DNA of 64,000 bases from Nodosilinea nodulosa PCC 7104 (lineage in GTDB: Bacteria > Cyanobacteriota > Cyanobacteriia > Phormidesmidales > Phormidesmidaceae), in NCBI RefSeq assembly GCF_000309385.1, contig NZ_JH976537.1, positions 268,128 through 332,127 of the forward strand, read 5' to 3'. Both the position numbers and the translations under genes were made by a program. Of the stretch, positions 1 to 11,200 are shown piece after piece. The first letter of the stretch is position 1; each line of letters starts with the position of its first letter. The notes beneath the pieces were generated by a model that was not told the DNA's origin, made no database searches, and was given only the letters and a program-made list of their open reading frames with translations.

Positions 1-1344
1 CTGACCTCCGACCATCAAAATATGCCGATGGTAGCCGCCAATCTACAAAAGGTAGAAGAAACCCTGGGCCAGGTGGATGCGGTGTTTTTTGCGGGCGATC
101 TGGTCAACATTCCCGATCGCGCCTCCGAGTGGTTTGACGACAGCCGGGGCTGCGGCTTTTTTCCCTGTTTGCAGGGCAACACCCGCTACGGCCTGGAGCG
201 CAATGGCCGCACCGTGAACTACCGGGGCGGCGAAATCATCCAGCACGCGCCGCTGTTTCCAATTTTGGGCAACCACGAGGTAATGGGGCGATTCGCCGCC
301 ACCACCCCCCTCAAGGATCAGTTTGGCAATCCTGTGCCGCGCCCCGTGGCGGTAGGCTTGTACGAGGCCAACGCCGACCTGTATAACCCCAGCGGCGACC
401 CTGCCCTGCGCCGCCAGTGGATCATTAACAATTCGTTCAACAGTGACACCTACGAGGCCCTGTTTAGCCTGCCAGTCACCCAGGTGCCCAACCCCGATCG
501 CCCCGAAACCACCAGCCGCTACTACGCCATCACCCTGGGAGACATTCGCCTGGTGTCGCTCTACGTCACCCAAATCTGGCGCTCCTACGACCTCGACGCC
601 GCCACGCGGGGCCGCTACCAGGAGCGCGAAGCCGACCTGGGCACCCCGCAAAACTGGGGCCACGGCCAGCACATTTTTGAGCCGATCGAGCGGGGCAGTT
701 TGCAGTACCAGTGGCTAGAGCAGGAGCTGGCCAGCGAAGCCTTTCGCCAGGCCAAATACAAGGTGGTGATGATGCACCACCCGCCCCACACCCTGGGCGA
801 CAACATCGTGCCCCCATTTACCACCCCGGTGCCCCACTACGATCGCGATGGGCAGGGCCAGCTCACCGCCGTGCGCTACCAGTACCCCCGCGCCCAGGAC
901 CACATCGCCCGCGACCTGGTGCCCCTGCTGGAGCAGGCCGGGGTAGACCTGGTCTTCTACGGCCACTCGCACCTGTGGAATCGCTTTGTGTCGTCCCGGG
1001 GCACCCACTACCTGGAGACCTCTAACGTCGGCAACTCCTACGGCGCCTTCTGGAAGGATGCCGCCCGGCCCGTGCCCCCGGAAACCATTGCGGGTTCCAT
1101 GGTGACCTATTCCCCCAGCGACTACGCCGCCCAGGGCGACCCCAACGGCCTGGAGCCAGTGGTGCCAACCCTGGCCCCCCTCCTCGACGACAGCGGTCAG
1201 CCCCTGCCCTACATCGCCAGCAACGACATCACCGCTTTTAGCGTCTTTGAAACCGAGACCGGCACCGTCAGCAGCTACTACTTCGATACCCGCAGACCAG
1301 AGTCGGCGGTGGTGAAGTTTGACGAGTTTACCCTGGGCAAGTGA
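1..1344 (+). CDS. Metallophosphoesterase family protein (5' end outside window)
   Basis: The reading frame is open through the left edge of the window, so the true start lies upstream and the first metal-binding motif is probably missing. The visible part carries the calcineurin-like phosphoesterase signatures in order: FFAGDLVN (the GD motif), LGNHE (GNHE), MHHPPH and YGHSHLW (GHxH), which together supply the ligands of a dinuclear metal centre. The family hydrolyses phosphomonoesters or phosphodiesters; the substrate cannot be told from sequence. The spacing between GNHE and HHPPH is long (about 160 residues), which suggests a larger phosphoesterase of the secreted, purple-acid-like kind rather than a small cytoplasmic enzyme. 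The next gene, folC, is convergent, with two nested mobile elements in between. Confidence 0.88.
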   Translation: MTSDHQNMPMVAANLQKVEETLGQVDAVFFAGDLVNIPDRASEWFDDSRGCGFFPCLQGNTRYGLERNGRTVNYRGGEIIQHAPLFPILGNHEVMGRFAATTPLKDQFGNPVPRPVAVGLYEANADLYNPSGDPALRRQWIINNSFNSDTYEALFSLPVTQVPNPDRPETTSRYYAITLGDIRLVSLYVTQIWRSYDLDAATRGRYQEREADLGTPQNWGHGQHIFEPIERGSLQYQWLEQELASEAFRQAKYKVVMMHHPPHTLGDNIVPPFTTPVPHYDRDGQGQLTAVRYQYPRAQDHIARDLVPLLEQAGVDLVFYGHSHLWNRFVSSRGTHYLETSNVGNSYGAFWKDAARPVPPETIAGSMVTYSPSDYAAQGDPNGLEPVVPTLAPLLDDSGQPLPYIASNDITAFSVFETETGTVSSYYFDTRRPESAVVKFDEFTLGK

Positions 1345-1378
1345 GCGCGGCGGTGAACGGCGCCCACGTCGAACCCCC

Positions 1379-1677
1379 TATAGCCATAGTCATGTTAGGT
1401 AAAATATCCAGAAACCCTATGAAACCTGAGTTCGGGATAACGCGGTCCCCTCCTTGGAGGGGTGCCCGAAGGGCGGGGTGGGTTAAACCTACGGCAAAAT
1501 ACAAGTTTCTAGATAGGGTGAGTTGCCATGCTGGCATAGACAACCCACCCCTACCCCTCCCAAGGAGGGGACAGTGGGCCTGCTTTGCCAAGGTCTTTTC
1601 TGATCCCGAACTCAGGTTATGAACGTTCAAACTTTTGAACGTTCACAGAAGACACGGCTTAACCAGACTGGCTACGG
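1379..1677. mobile_element. Palindromic miniature element, copy A, interrupted
   Basis: The outer arms (starting TATAGCCATAGTC on the left and ending CCAGACTGGCTACGGC on the right) match two other copies at about 50048 and 51126. The central palindrome of those copies, built around GTTCAAAC/GTTTGAAC, is found here at about 1621-1645. This copy is split by a second miniature element (1424-1617). No coding capacity. The family is not identified. Confidence 0.75.
1424..1617. mobile_element. MITE with IS982-type ends nested in copy A
   Basis: A 194-bp non-coding element bounded by the inverted repeats ACCTGAGTTCGGGAT and ATCCCGAACTCAGGT. It is flanked by a perfect 6-bp direct repeat TATGAA (1418-1423 and 1618-1623), read as the target duplication. 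Removing it restores the continuity seen in the uninterrupted palindromic elements. The same terminal repeat bounds the IS982-family element at 50208-51273, so that transposase (or a relative) is the likely mobiliser. Inside is a second inverted repeat (about 1448-1482 against 1542-1571) of the GGAGGGG/CCCCTCC type. Confidence 0.8.
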
Positions 1678-1756
1678 CCTACCTCCGATCCCCAGGGCCA
1701 ACCTGTAGGGGCGTTGGGGCAGCCATGCCCAATCAGAATTCTCCAGCCGGATTTGG

Positions 1757-3088
1757 TTAGCCCCGTTCTGCGTAGGGTTCGGTGGCGAGAAATTGGCCAA
1801 TCAGGTACAGCGACCCGCACAATACCCTGAGGCGACCTGGGGTATGGCCTATGGCGACCAGCCCATCCCTTAGAGAACCATGGTGCCGGCACTGGGCCAG
1901 GCCTGGGCAGGCCGATCGCGCGATCGCCCCCAAATCTTCTGGCATGGCCGTTTCATGCCCCGGCACCGGCACCAGGTGCAGGGCGTCGCCGGGCCGCAGC
2001 AGCGCCTCAAAAATATCGCGGTGATCCTTGGTCGCCAGCATGCCCATCAGCCACACCGTTTTCGCTGGCGCTTCCCCCTGGCTGGTCCACCAGCTATCGA
2101 CGTACTGGCGCAGGACCTCGGCGGCGGCGGGGTTGTGGGCGCCATCAAGGAGCAGGGGGTAGCCTCCGGAGCCTTGACCCCAGCTCACCCACTGGAGCCG
2201 CCCTGGCCAGCGGGCCTGGCCCATGCCCTGGGCGATCGCCTGCTTGGATATATCCCAACCCTGGGAGCGCAGGCTGAGCAGAGCGGCGATCGCGATCGCC
2301 GAATTGACCAGCTGATGAGCGCCAAGCAGGGGCAGCGGGTAGGTCATGGCATCGTCACCGAGGCCCCAGCAGGCCTGGCCATCCCCTACGGACACCGCCG
2401 GAGCGGGCCACACCACCGGGCAGCCCAGCTCTGCCGCTCGGGCTTTGACAACGGTCTCAGCCTCTGGCGGCAGCGGGCCAACCACGGCGGGCCGTCCCCG
2501 CTTCAGCACCCCGGCCTTTTCGCGGGCAATATCGGCCAGGGTGGGGCCAAGACGCTGCCAGTGCTCCCGACTGAGGGAGGTAATCACGCTGACCAGGGGG
2601 GCATCCACCACGTTGGTGGCATCGAGGCGGCCCCCCAGACCCACTTCCATAACGGCCAGGTCAACCCCAGCTTCGGCAAAATAGAACCAGGCGGCGGCGG
2701 TAAACACCTCAAACTGAGTCGGCGAGGGCTGGCTTGGGTCAATGGCGGCCACCACCCGCCGCAGCTGCCGAAGCAAATCCTGCGGGCGAATGGGCTGACC
2801 ATCCACCGCAATGCGCTCCCGCCAGCTCACCAGGTGGGGCGATGTGTAGCGCCCCACCCGATAGCCCGCCGCCCCCAGCACCGCCGCCAGATAGGCGCAC
2901 ACCGACCCTTTGCCGTTGGTGCCCGCCACATGCACCAGCGGCACCCGCTCCTGGGGATTGCCTAAGGCATTCAGGAGGCGCTGAATGCGCTCTAGCCCCA
3001 GCTCGACCCCAAATCGCCCAAAGGCGTCTAACAAGGACTCAATCTGCCGATCGAACGGCTCAAAATCTGGAGGTTGCACCACGGGCAT
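1757..3088 (-). CDS. folC: Bifunctional folylpolyglutamate synthase / dihydrofolate synthase
   Basis: Adds glutamate to dihydropteroate and to folates with ATP, in the cytoplasm. The 443-residue protein has the usual Mur-ligase-like architecture and length. The P-loop AGTNGKGS is at residues 55-62, followed by YTSPHLVSWRERI (folate-binding loop) and VMEVGLGGRLDATNVV. The C-terminal half contains LLDGAHNPAAA, the second conserved signature of the family. The start ATG sits in front of MPVVQPPDFEPFDRQIESL, a normal N terminus. It is monocistronic: the next gene downstream in the same direction is absent, and the gene upstream (3416 on) is separated by more than 300 bp. Confidence 0.95.
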   Translation of the reverse strand: MPVVQPPDFEPFDRQIESLLDAFGRFGVELGLERIQRLLNALGNPQERVPLVHVAGTNGKGSVCAYLAAVLGAAGYRVGRYTSPHLVSWRERIAVDGQPIRPQDLLRQLRRVVAAIDPSQPSPTQFEVFTAAAWFYFAEAGVDLAVMEVGLGGRLDATNVVDAPLVSVITSLSREHWQRLGPTLADIAREKAGVLKRGRPAVVGPLPPEAETVVKARAAELGCPVVWPAPAVSVGDGQACWGLGDDAMTYPLPLLGAHQLVNSAIAIAALLSLRSQGWDISKQAIAQGMGQARWPGRLQWVSWGQGSGGYPLLLDGAHNPAAAEVLRQYVDSWWTSQGEAPAKTVWLMGMLATKDHRDIFEALLRPGDALHLVPVPGHETAMPEDLGAIARSACPGLAQCRHHGSLRDGLVAIGHTPGRLRVLCGSLYLIGQFLATEPYAERG

Positions 3089-3415
3089 CCGTCGTTTTTA
3101 GTGGACCTGTGCCAAGTGGCGATTTAAGCGTCGCCGCTAGCACTTGAGTAAGTGTCGTTGAATTAAAGCGTTCCTCGACAGCAATCGGGATGGCGAAATT
3201 CGCAGCTTGCGGGCCAAAGGCTAACCCGCGACCCCTGCGTCCCGAAGGAGGGTCAGAAAAACTTCAAATCCCCTCTGCACCCCGATTATAGTGGCTCTCC
3301 ATGGAGCGTCTTACCCATTCCTATCGCAAGCGGCCCAAATGACATTCCATCTCGTCTTTGCCACTCCCCGCCAGCTAAAGCAACGGGCGACTTTCCTGGT
3401 GTGCCCTCGGAGCGG
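3089..3415. other. Intergenic, no gene seen
   Basis: Separates folC from the EAL gene, both on the minus strand, so it should hold the folC promoter and the end of the signalling unit. Short GC-rich inverted repeats are present (for example GCGGG/CCCGC near 3216-3232). I found no tRNA fold, riboswitch or small reading frame that I would support. Confidence 0.5.
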
Positions 3416-5182
3416 TTACAGAAAAATTTCTGAGGCGGGCTGGGGTTTGCCAAACAGGTAGCCCTGGCCAAATTCACACCCCAGCGATTGCAGACAGTGG
3501 AGCTGTTCTGAGGTTTCGATGCCTTCGGCAATCACGGGCAGCGATAGCTGACTGCTGAGCGCAATAATGGTGTTGATCACCTGGTGGTTGCGGTTGCCGG
3601 TGTGAATCTGCTGCACAAAGGAGCGATCAATTTTTAAAGTATCGATGGGAAGGCGATGCAGGTAACCCAGGGAGGAATACCCTGTACCAAAGTCATCCAG
3701 GCTGATTTGAATCTGGCGCGATCGCAGCTGTTCCATCACCGCGATCGCCGATTCCGTATCCTGCATTAGGGCGCTCTCGGTAACTTCGAGCTTCAGGTAT
3801 ACCGGATTTATCCCGGTGGTAGCCAACACTTGGTCAATATCGGCTAGCAGCGTAGGGCTGTCAAACTGTCGCACCGAGAGATTGACGCTCACCGTCCAGT
3901 CAGCGGCACCCTGCTGCTGCCAGATCTTCAGCTGCTCGCAGGCCTGCTGCAAGACTACTAGCCCCACCGGCACCACCAGCCCAGTCTCTTCCATACAGGG
4001 AATGAACTCCGCTGGCGACACCAGCTGCCGTTCGGGATGCTGCCAGCGGATTAGGGCCTCAAAGCCAACTACCTGACAGGTAGCCAGCCGGACAATGGGT
4101 TGATAGTAGGTAATAAATTCCCGATGCTCTAAGGCCCGCTGCAGATCGGTTTCCAGGGCAAGGCGGCGCTGGGTGGCGGTGGTCAATTGAGCATCAAATA
4201 CCTGGTAGCTGCCCTTGCCCTGGCGTTTAGCCCGGTACATAGCGGTATCCGCAGCCTGGAGCAAGGCTTCAGGCTGCGTCGTGGTGGCATCGGCCAGCGC
4301 TACGCCTATGCAGACCGATACAAAAAAGTCACAGTTGGCCACTCGAAAGGGTTTGGCAAAGCTCTCAAATATAGCCTGGTTCCAGCTTTCTAGCGTGGCT
4401 GGATAGTCCAGGTAATGCAGCAGAAAGCAAAACTCATCTCCCCCAACCCGGGCCAGCACATCCCCAGGACGCAGCAGTTGCTGTAGGCGCTGGGCAATAG
4501 CCTTTAGTAACTCGTTGCCAACGGCATAGCCAAAGGCCCCATTCACCAATTGGAACTGATCGCAGTCCAGATAGGCCAGCCCCACCGAGGAAGGGAGGCC
4601 TTTGGGCGACACCTGGATTTTCTCTCTACAAGCCTCTGCAGACTGCAACGCCAAAGATATCGCCTGCAACAGTCGGGTGCGACTGGGCAGCTGGGTCAGG
4701 GCATCCTCGTCAATCAGCGCCCGGAGCTGGGCGGTGCGCTGCTGTACGAGAGCCTCTAGCTGGGTATTAAAGTCGGCCAGCTGTTGGTACTGTTGATGGA
4801 TGCGCAGCAAAGAGCGAACTCGGGCTACCAACTCTACCTGGTTAATCGGTTTGCTAATGAAGTCGTTGGCCCCTACCGCCAGGCACTGGCTGAGCTCCTG
4901 CTTGGAGCTGAGGGCCGTTACCATGATGATGCCTACCCCCCGCCACTGGGGCAGCGCTTTGATTTGCCGGCACACCTCTATGCCGTCTATGCCGGGCATC
5001 ATTACATCGAGCAAGAGCAGGTCGGGCTGCAATGTGTCTAGGCAATCTAGGGCGGCCTGACCGCTGGCGACGTAATGGAGGATATAGCCCTGCCCCGTCA
5101 GCATGGCTTCAACCACGTCAAAGTTATCCGGTTCATCGTCGATGACCAAAATCACAGGCTTTATCGCGGTCGGTTCATTCAT
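3416..5182 (-). CDS. Response regulator with GGDEF and EAL domains
   Basis: 588-residue cyclic-di-GMP enzyme. An N-terminal receiver domain (about 8-125) has the acidic pair DDE at 15-17, phospho-acceptor Asp59 in LLLLDVMMPG and Lys111. A coiled-coil linker leads to a GGDEF domain with the intact motif VGGDEF (247-251), then an EAL domain (EAL at 375-377, with LEVTES, DDFGTGYSS and IAEGIET, the metal and catalytic positions). Both cyclase and phosphodiesterase motifs look complete, so either activity is possible; which dominates cannot be read from sequence. It begins 23 bp after the stop of the giant hybrid kinase on the same strand, so the two are probably one operon, and the kinase or its receiver is the likely phosphodonor. 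Confidence 0.93.
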   Translation of the reverse strand: MNEPTAIKPVILVIDDEPDNFDVVEAMLTGQGYILHYVASGQAALDCLDTLQPDLLLLDVMMPGIDGIEVCRQIKALPQWRGVGIIMVTALSSKQELSQCLAVGANDFISKPINQVELVARVRSLLRIHQQYQQLADFNTQLEALVQQRTAQLRALIDEDALTQLPSRTRLLQAISLALQSAEACREKIQVSPKGLPSSVGLAYLDCDQFQLVNGAFGYAVGNELLKAIAQRLQQLLRPGDVLARVGGDEFCFLLHYLDYPATLESWNQAIFESFAKPFRVANCDFFVSVCIGVALADATTTQPEALLQAADTAMYRAKRQGKGSYQVFDAQLTTATQRRLALETDLQRALEHREFITYYQPIVRLATCQVVGFEALIRWQHPERQLVSPAEFIPCMEETGLVVPVGLVVLQQACEQLKIWQQQGAADWTVSVNLSVRQFDSPTLLADIDQVLATTGINPVYLKLEVTESALMQDTESAIAVMEQLRSRQIQISLDDFGTGYSSLGYLHRLPIDTLKIDRSFVQQIHTGNRNHQVINTIIALSSQLSLPVIAEGIETSEQLHCLQSLGCEFGQGYLFGKPQPASEIFL

Positions 5183-5205
5183 GGAAGGTGTAGCCCGATC
5201 GGGGG

Positions 5206-8200
5206 TTAAGGGGTGAGTAGAGCGTGGATTCTTTCGTTCAGCTGCTTCAGGCTGACTGGCTTAGTCAAATAGTCAGTGGCACCCGCCGCTATGCAGCGAT
5301 CGCGATCGCCGGCCATGGCCAAGGAAGTCAGGGCAATCACGGGTACATTGGCCAAACTGGGAATACGGCGCAGATGGCCGATCGCCTCCAGGCCATCCAT
5401 CCTCGGCATTTGGATATCCATCAGAATCAGGTCGGGGGTTTTGTGCTGAGCCCAATCAATGGCTTCCTCGCCGTTGTGGGCGACTTCAACCCGACAGCCC
5501 TTGGCCTGCAAATAGCTCCTCAAAGTGCTGATGTTGGCTTCATTGTCTTCGACCAGCAAAATCAGCGGAGTCGTGGTGGGAGTCGCCGCCACCTTTGGTA
5601 AAGGCGTTGCAGGGCCAATGGCCGACGGCGGGGCTGGCACCGGGGGCGCGGGGATCCCCGCGCCATAGGGAAGTTCAACGGTAAAACAACTGCCCACGCC
5701 GACGTCGCTGGTGAGGCCTACCTGCCCCCTGTGGAGCTCCACAATGCGCTTGACTAGGGCCAGCCCCAGCCCGGTGCCCTGGTACTGCCGGTTGAGGGAA
5801 CTATCCACCTGGACAAAGGGTTTAAACAGGCGCTGCATGTTTTCAGGGGTGATGCCAATGCCGGTGTCGGTCACCGCAAAGCGCAGGTAGGACAGCTCTG
5901 GGTGGCTCTGGGTGGGGGGTAGAAGGCTGACATCAAGGGTGATATGCCCTCCTTCAAGGGTAAATTTCACCGCATTGCTAAGCAGATTGATCAATACTTG
6001 CCGAATCCGCCGCTCATCTAGGGTGATCTCCGGCAAGTTAGGGGGCAGTTTAACGGCTAGCTGAAGGCCTTTTTTGAGGGCGGGTTGCTTGATAAAAGCG
6101 AGGCTAGATTGGCACAGCGGGGCGATCGCCGTGGGGTGGCAGTCTAGCTCCAGCTGACCGGCCTCAATCTTGGCCACATCCAGGACATCATTAATTAGCT
6201 CTAGGAGGTGCGTGCCACTGCGCTCTACAGTTTTGAGAGCCTTTAGCTGTTGGGCATTGACCGGACCAAACACATCGTCGTCTTGCAGCACCTCTGTCAT
6301 ACCCAGAATGGCGTTCAGGGGGGTGCGGAGTTCGTGGCTCATATTGGCTAAGAATTCATCCTTGAGGCGGGTGGCCCGCATCAGTTCCCCATTGGTAAGG
6401 GTCAGCTGCGCCTCGGCCTGCTGCCGCTCCTGCAATTCCTGTTGCAGTTGTTCAAATAGATTGGCCTGCTGAATGGCGATCGCCAGCTGGTTGGCAATCT
6501 GCTGCAACAGCTGGGCTTCTTGCTGATGCCAGACTCGGCGGGTGCGGCAGGCATGCACCACCAGCACCCCCCACAGCTTGCTGCTGCCCTCGGGGGAGGC
6601 CCAGCGGTGGGTTTCGATGTCGCACAGTTCTTGAAGGATAGGAGCAACAATTTTGGACTGAATCTGCCCAGCTTTGGAGTACTCCACTAAACAATCCGTC
6701 CAGTGGTCCTCCATGACATCGGGCACAATTCGGGGTTGCCCCTGCCAGTAGTGTTCCAGAATATCCTGAGACCAGGTTTCATCATCCCACTGCATGGCCT
6801 TGAGCTGGGGTAAATCGGGGGCGACGGCTTCTTCAAGAATGCAGCTGTGACCGTTTTGGGCAACTTGAAACACAATCACCCGATCGCTCTGGAGCAGCTC
6901 TTGCACTTGCTGAGTGGCGATCGCCAAGAGCTCTGGCAGGTCAAGGGACTGGCGAATCTGTTGCAGAATCAGCTCCAAGGCCGTTTGCTGCCGCAGTTGC
7001 CGCGCAATCTTTGCCTCGGCCTGTTGCCGTTCTAGCAACTCTGTCTGAACCTGCTCATACAGGCTGGCCTGCTGAATGGCAATGGCCAGCTGGTTAGCCA
7101 ATTGTTGCCCCAGGTTAATTTCAGACTGCTGCCAGTGGCGGGGCGCATCACACTGATGGATACACAGCAGCCCCCACAGCTCGTGGTTACAGAGCAACGG
7201 CATCACCAAGTTGGCCTGCACCTGAAACTGAGCCAGAATGTCGCTATGGCAGGGTGTGAGACCATTGCTATAAATGTTGTCCACTACTTGGTAGCGCCCC
7301 TGGGCATAGAGATTGGCGTAGTTTTCGCCAAAGCAGTGGTCGTGGATGCGGATAGCCATTGCCGAGGAAAACCCATTCACCACCGACTCTGCTACAAACT
7401 CACCATCGTCGTAGCCAGAGTCGGGGTAGAACTTGAAAATGCCTACCCGATCGGCCCGGAGGAAGGCGCGAATTTCGTCACAGGCAGTATTAAAAATAGT
7501 CTGGAGGTCGAGGGATTCCCGAATGTGCTGGGTGATTTCGCGCAAGACCACTTCTCGCTCAGCCTGTTGGCAAATAATTTCTTCACTGTTTTTGCGCTCA
7601 GTGATATCTTCAGCAATGCCCGCTAGACGGTAAACCTGGCCCTGGGCATTGCGAATGGGGAAGGCCCGATCGTGAATCCAGCGCTGGGTGCCATCGGGGC
7701 GAACAATCCGATATTCTTCGTCGAAGGTGCCTTCGAGTTGTTTGGGAATAGCCGCTAACACCTGCTCTCGGTCGTCGGCATGGATCCTGTCAATCCAGGC
7801 ATCGGGGGTAATGTAGAGATCGGTGCAGGGGCGGCCCCAAATCCGCTCGTAGGCGGGGCTGACGTAGACGCGATCGGTGCGGTTGAGATGCAAAATCCAA
7901 AAGACTGCATCGACCACTTCGGCCAGTTGGCGAAACTTTTCCTCACTTTCCCCCAGGGCCTCTTCCGACTGCTTGCGATCGCTAATATCAGTCAGGGTGC
8001 CTACGTATCCAAGCATGGCCCCGTTGACATCGGTTTCAAGCAGCATCTGACAGTAGTACCAGATAATACTGCCGTCATCGCGCAAAATTCGGGCTTCATT
8101 TTGAAACGGTGCAACCGCACCGGTCTGCAACCACTGCTGGATTACCGTCTGGGTGCGCTCCCGATCGTCGGGATGAATGGTTTCTAGCCAGCGATCGTCC

Positions 8201-11200
8201 AGGGCAAAGTCGATCGGTTTTCCGGTCATTTCGCACCAGCGCTCGTTGACATAGGTGCAGTGACCTTCAAGATCGAAGCGAAAAATGGCTACGGGTACTG
8301 CCTGAGCCAGCATGGCATAGCGCCGTTCGCTCTCCCGCAGGGCCGCTTCTGCCTGTTTGCGTTCGGCGTCTAGCCGTGCCCTTTCGCTGATATCTTGGCA
8401 AACACAAATTAGCAGGTTATCGGTCGAAATGGTCAGCGACAACTGCTCTGGGAAGGTTGTGCCATCTTTACGGGTAGCCGTGACTTCACCTTGCCAAGAC
8501 TTTTCTGCTGACAAAATTGGAAGTATTTCCCGATCGAATCGCTCTAGCTGCTCAGGGGAATACAACATCCGCCAACTTTGGCCGACCAGTTCTTCTGCCT
8601 GTTCGTAGCCAAACATCTTGGCATGGGAGGAGTTGAAATACAGGTAACGCTCGTTCTCAAGAATAGCAATGCCGTTGACTGCGGCTTCGATCGCGGCTAA
8701 CTGCCGCTGGAGGGCAATTTCGGCGTTTTTACGTTCGGTAATATCCCGATAGGTGCCCAAAATACCCACCACTTCCCCCGCCAGGTTGCGCAGTGGTAAT
8801 TTGTTGGTTTCCAGCCAGATTACCGCCCCATCCTGCTGGTGCTGGAGTTCAATGATGCCAAGTTTTGCCTCGCCGCTGTCCATAACAACGCGATCGGCGG
8901 CTCGGTAGGCGTCCGCCTCAGTCACCCCCCAGGGCATCGCAGAGTCGTCTTTGCCTACCAATTCTGACACAGAACCAAGGGAGGCATCTTTGAGAAAGCG
9001 TTGGTTAGCGCCCAGATACCTGGAGTTTTGATCTTTCCAAAAAACCGAGAGGGGTACCGTATCCAGCACCGTTTGCAAGAACTGCTGAGATTCTTGCAGG
9101 GCAGTTTCGTAGCGTTTGCGATCGCTAATATCACGCAGAGCCCCGTGCACCAGTCTTCCTTCACCCGTGCTAATGACACTGGCAGTAATGTCTACGGGCA
9201 CCACACTGCCATCTCGCCGGCAGCAGGGCATATCCAAGACTTGAGTGCGTTGTCCTTGAGCTACTTCAGCAAATTCCGCCGCTGCTCTGGGCAGCGTCTC
9301 AGCGGGATGTAGCTGGGTGAAATGTAGGGTGGACAATTCTGCTAGGGGATAGCCAAACATGGCCGCTGCATTCTGGTTGGCTTCCAGAATGTTTCCCTCC
9401 AGATCGATCAACAAAACGGCGTCAGCAGCACCCTCCATCAATCCTCGATATCGGGCTTCTCGCCGCTGTAGCTCCTGCTCCGTAGTTTTTCTGTCGGTGA
9501 TGTCTCGAAAGATGCCTCGGGTAGAAACAGGTCGCTGACTACCATCGGCCCCGACGGCAAACCGACAGTTGACATTTCCCTCCACCACAACCCTTTGCCC
9601 TGACTTGCAGATAAAAGTCAATTCCATCTGCTCCACATGGGTAATGCTTCCCGATTGCATCTGCGTGAACACAGTTTGGCAATGGGGCAGACAATCCGGC
9701 GCTAACACGTCGAAACAGGTCAACTGTGCCACTTCGGCGGTGGTGTACCCCAGCACATTTTGCCAAGCGCGATTCACAAACTCAAACCGCCCGGTGCTAA
9801 CGTCCACCATTTGAATCAGGTCATTAGCGTTGTCTAAAAAGTCTTGCAGGAGTGTTTCCCGTTCGGCCAGCTCAGCGGTGCGCTCTACAACCCGAGATTC
9901 CAACTCTCCATTGAGCTGCTCTAGGGCTTGCGCCGTCATTAACCGCTCCAGCTCTGCCCCGGCCCGAGCGGCAAAAATAGTGAGCAGGGTTTTGGCCCAG
10001 TCTAAATCAGCCAAAGGGGCATCATGGAGAATGCAGATATTGCCAATGGGGTCGCCTGCGGCATTTTGCAGTCTGACCCCGAGATAGCTGTCTACCTGTA
10101 GGTCAGTAAACAGGGCATTGTCTGGGTACAGCGCTTGCACCCCCGTAGGATGACAACAACTGCCAGTTTGGAGCGCCTCGAAGCAACAGGGGAGTTCGTC
10201 ATAGGGCAGAAATAGAGGGACAGAAAGTTCGCCGTCGGCAAAAAATGCCAAGACTTGAAAGCCATCTGGCATCGCTTGACTAATCGAAACATAGCGAACT
10301 CCTAAGGCTTCGGAAATATGGTGCACTAGGGCGGGGAAGAAGGCTTCCCCTGTTACAGCAGCAGTCCCTTCGGTCAACTGGCGCAGAGTGGTTTCGGCCC
10401 GATCGCGCCGAATTTCGGCTTCTTGCTGTGGGGTAATGTCTTGCACCGTTCCCTGAGAAATTCTTGGGGTGCCGTCGGCGCTGTAGATGGTTTCGCACTG
10501 CTCGCGCACGTACTTGATTCGTCCATCGGCCAGCCGCAGGCGATGCACCAAGCTAAACGGTTGGCGATCGCGCAAATGGTTCGCATAGGCTGTATCAATA
10601 AGGGTCCGATCGTCGGGATGGACTAAATCTAGAAAAGCTTCGTAAGAGGCGGCAAATTGCTGCGAATCGACCTCGAAAATGCGAAATACTTCCTTTGACC
10701 AGTAGGAGGTGTTGTGCTGAAGATCTAGTTCCCAGTTGCCGATGTGGGCAATGCGCTGGGCTTTCTTCAACCGTTCTGTGCTCTGGCGCAGCTGCCGCTC
10801 CGCTTGCTGCCGCTCCTGCAATTCGGACCGCAATTGTTCATGGGTGGAGGCCTGGTTGAGGGCGATCGCCAGCTGGATAGAGAGCGATCGCACAAACTCA
10901 ACCTCCGCCGGTTGCCAGTCGCGGGGCTGCATCTCAGTTACATTCAGCAGACCCCATAGCTCGTCTCCGCAGAGCAAGGGCACCAAAATTTTGGCCCGAG
11001 TCTGAAGCCGAATCAGCATGTTGCGGTGGCAGTCCGACATCTCAATGGCATCGATATCGGACACCACTCGAATGCGTCCCTGGCGGTAGGCCTCTACCTG
11101 GGTCTCTAAAAAGCATTTGTCGGCAATGCGCTCGCCAATTAAAGAGCGGTCGGCATCGTTGGACTCCGCTACCACCACGGTGGTCCAATCGGCCTCAAAT

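Noticed and set aside
1880..2965. Long open frame (361 codons) antisense to folC
   Set aside because: Composition follows the third-position GC bias of folC on the other strand; low-complexity Gly/His/Gln product without motifs. Shadow frame.
3180..3300. Possible structured RNA or tRNA-like fold in the gap after folC
   Set aside because: Several GC-rich pairings exist, but no T-arm consensus or cloverleaf could be built on either strand.
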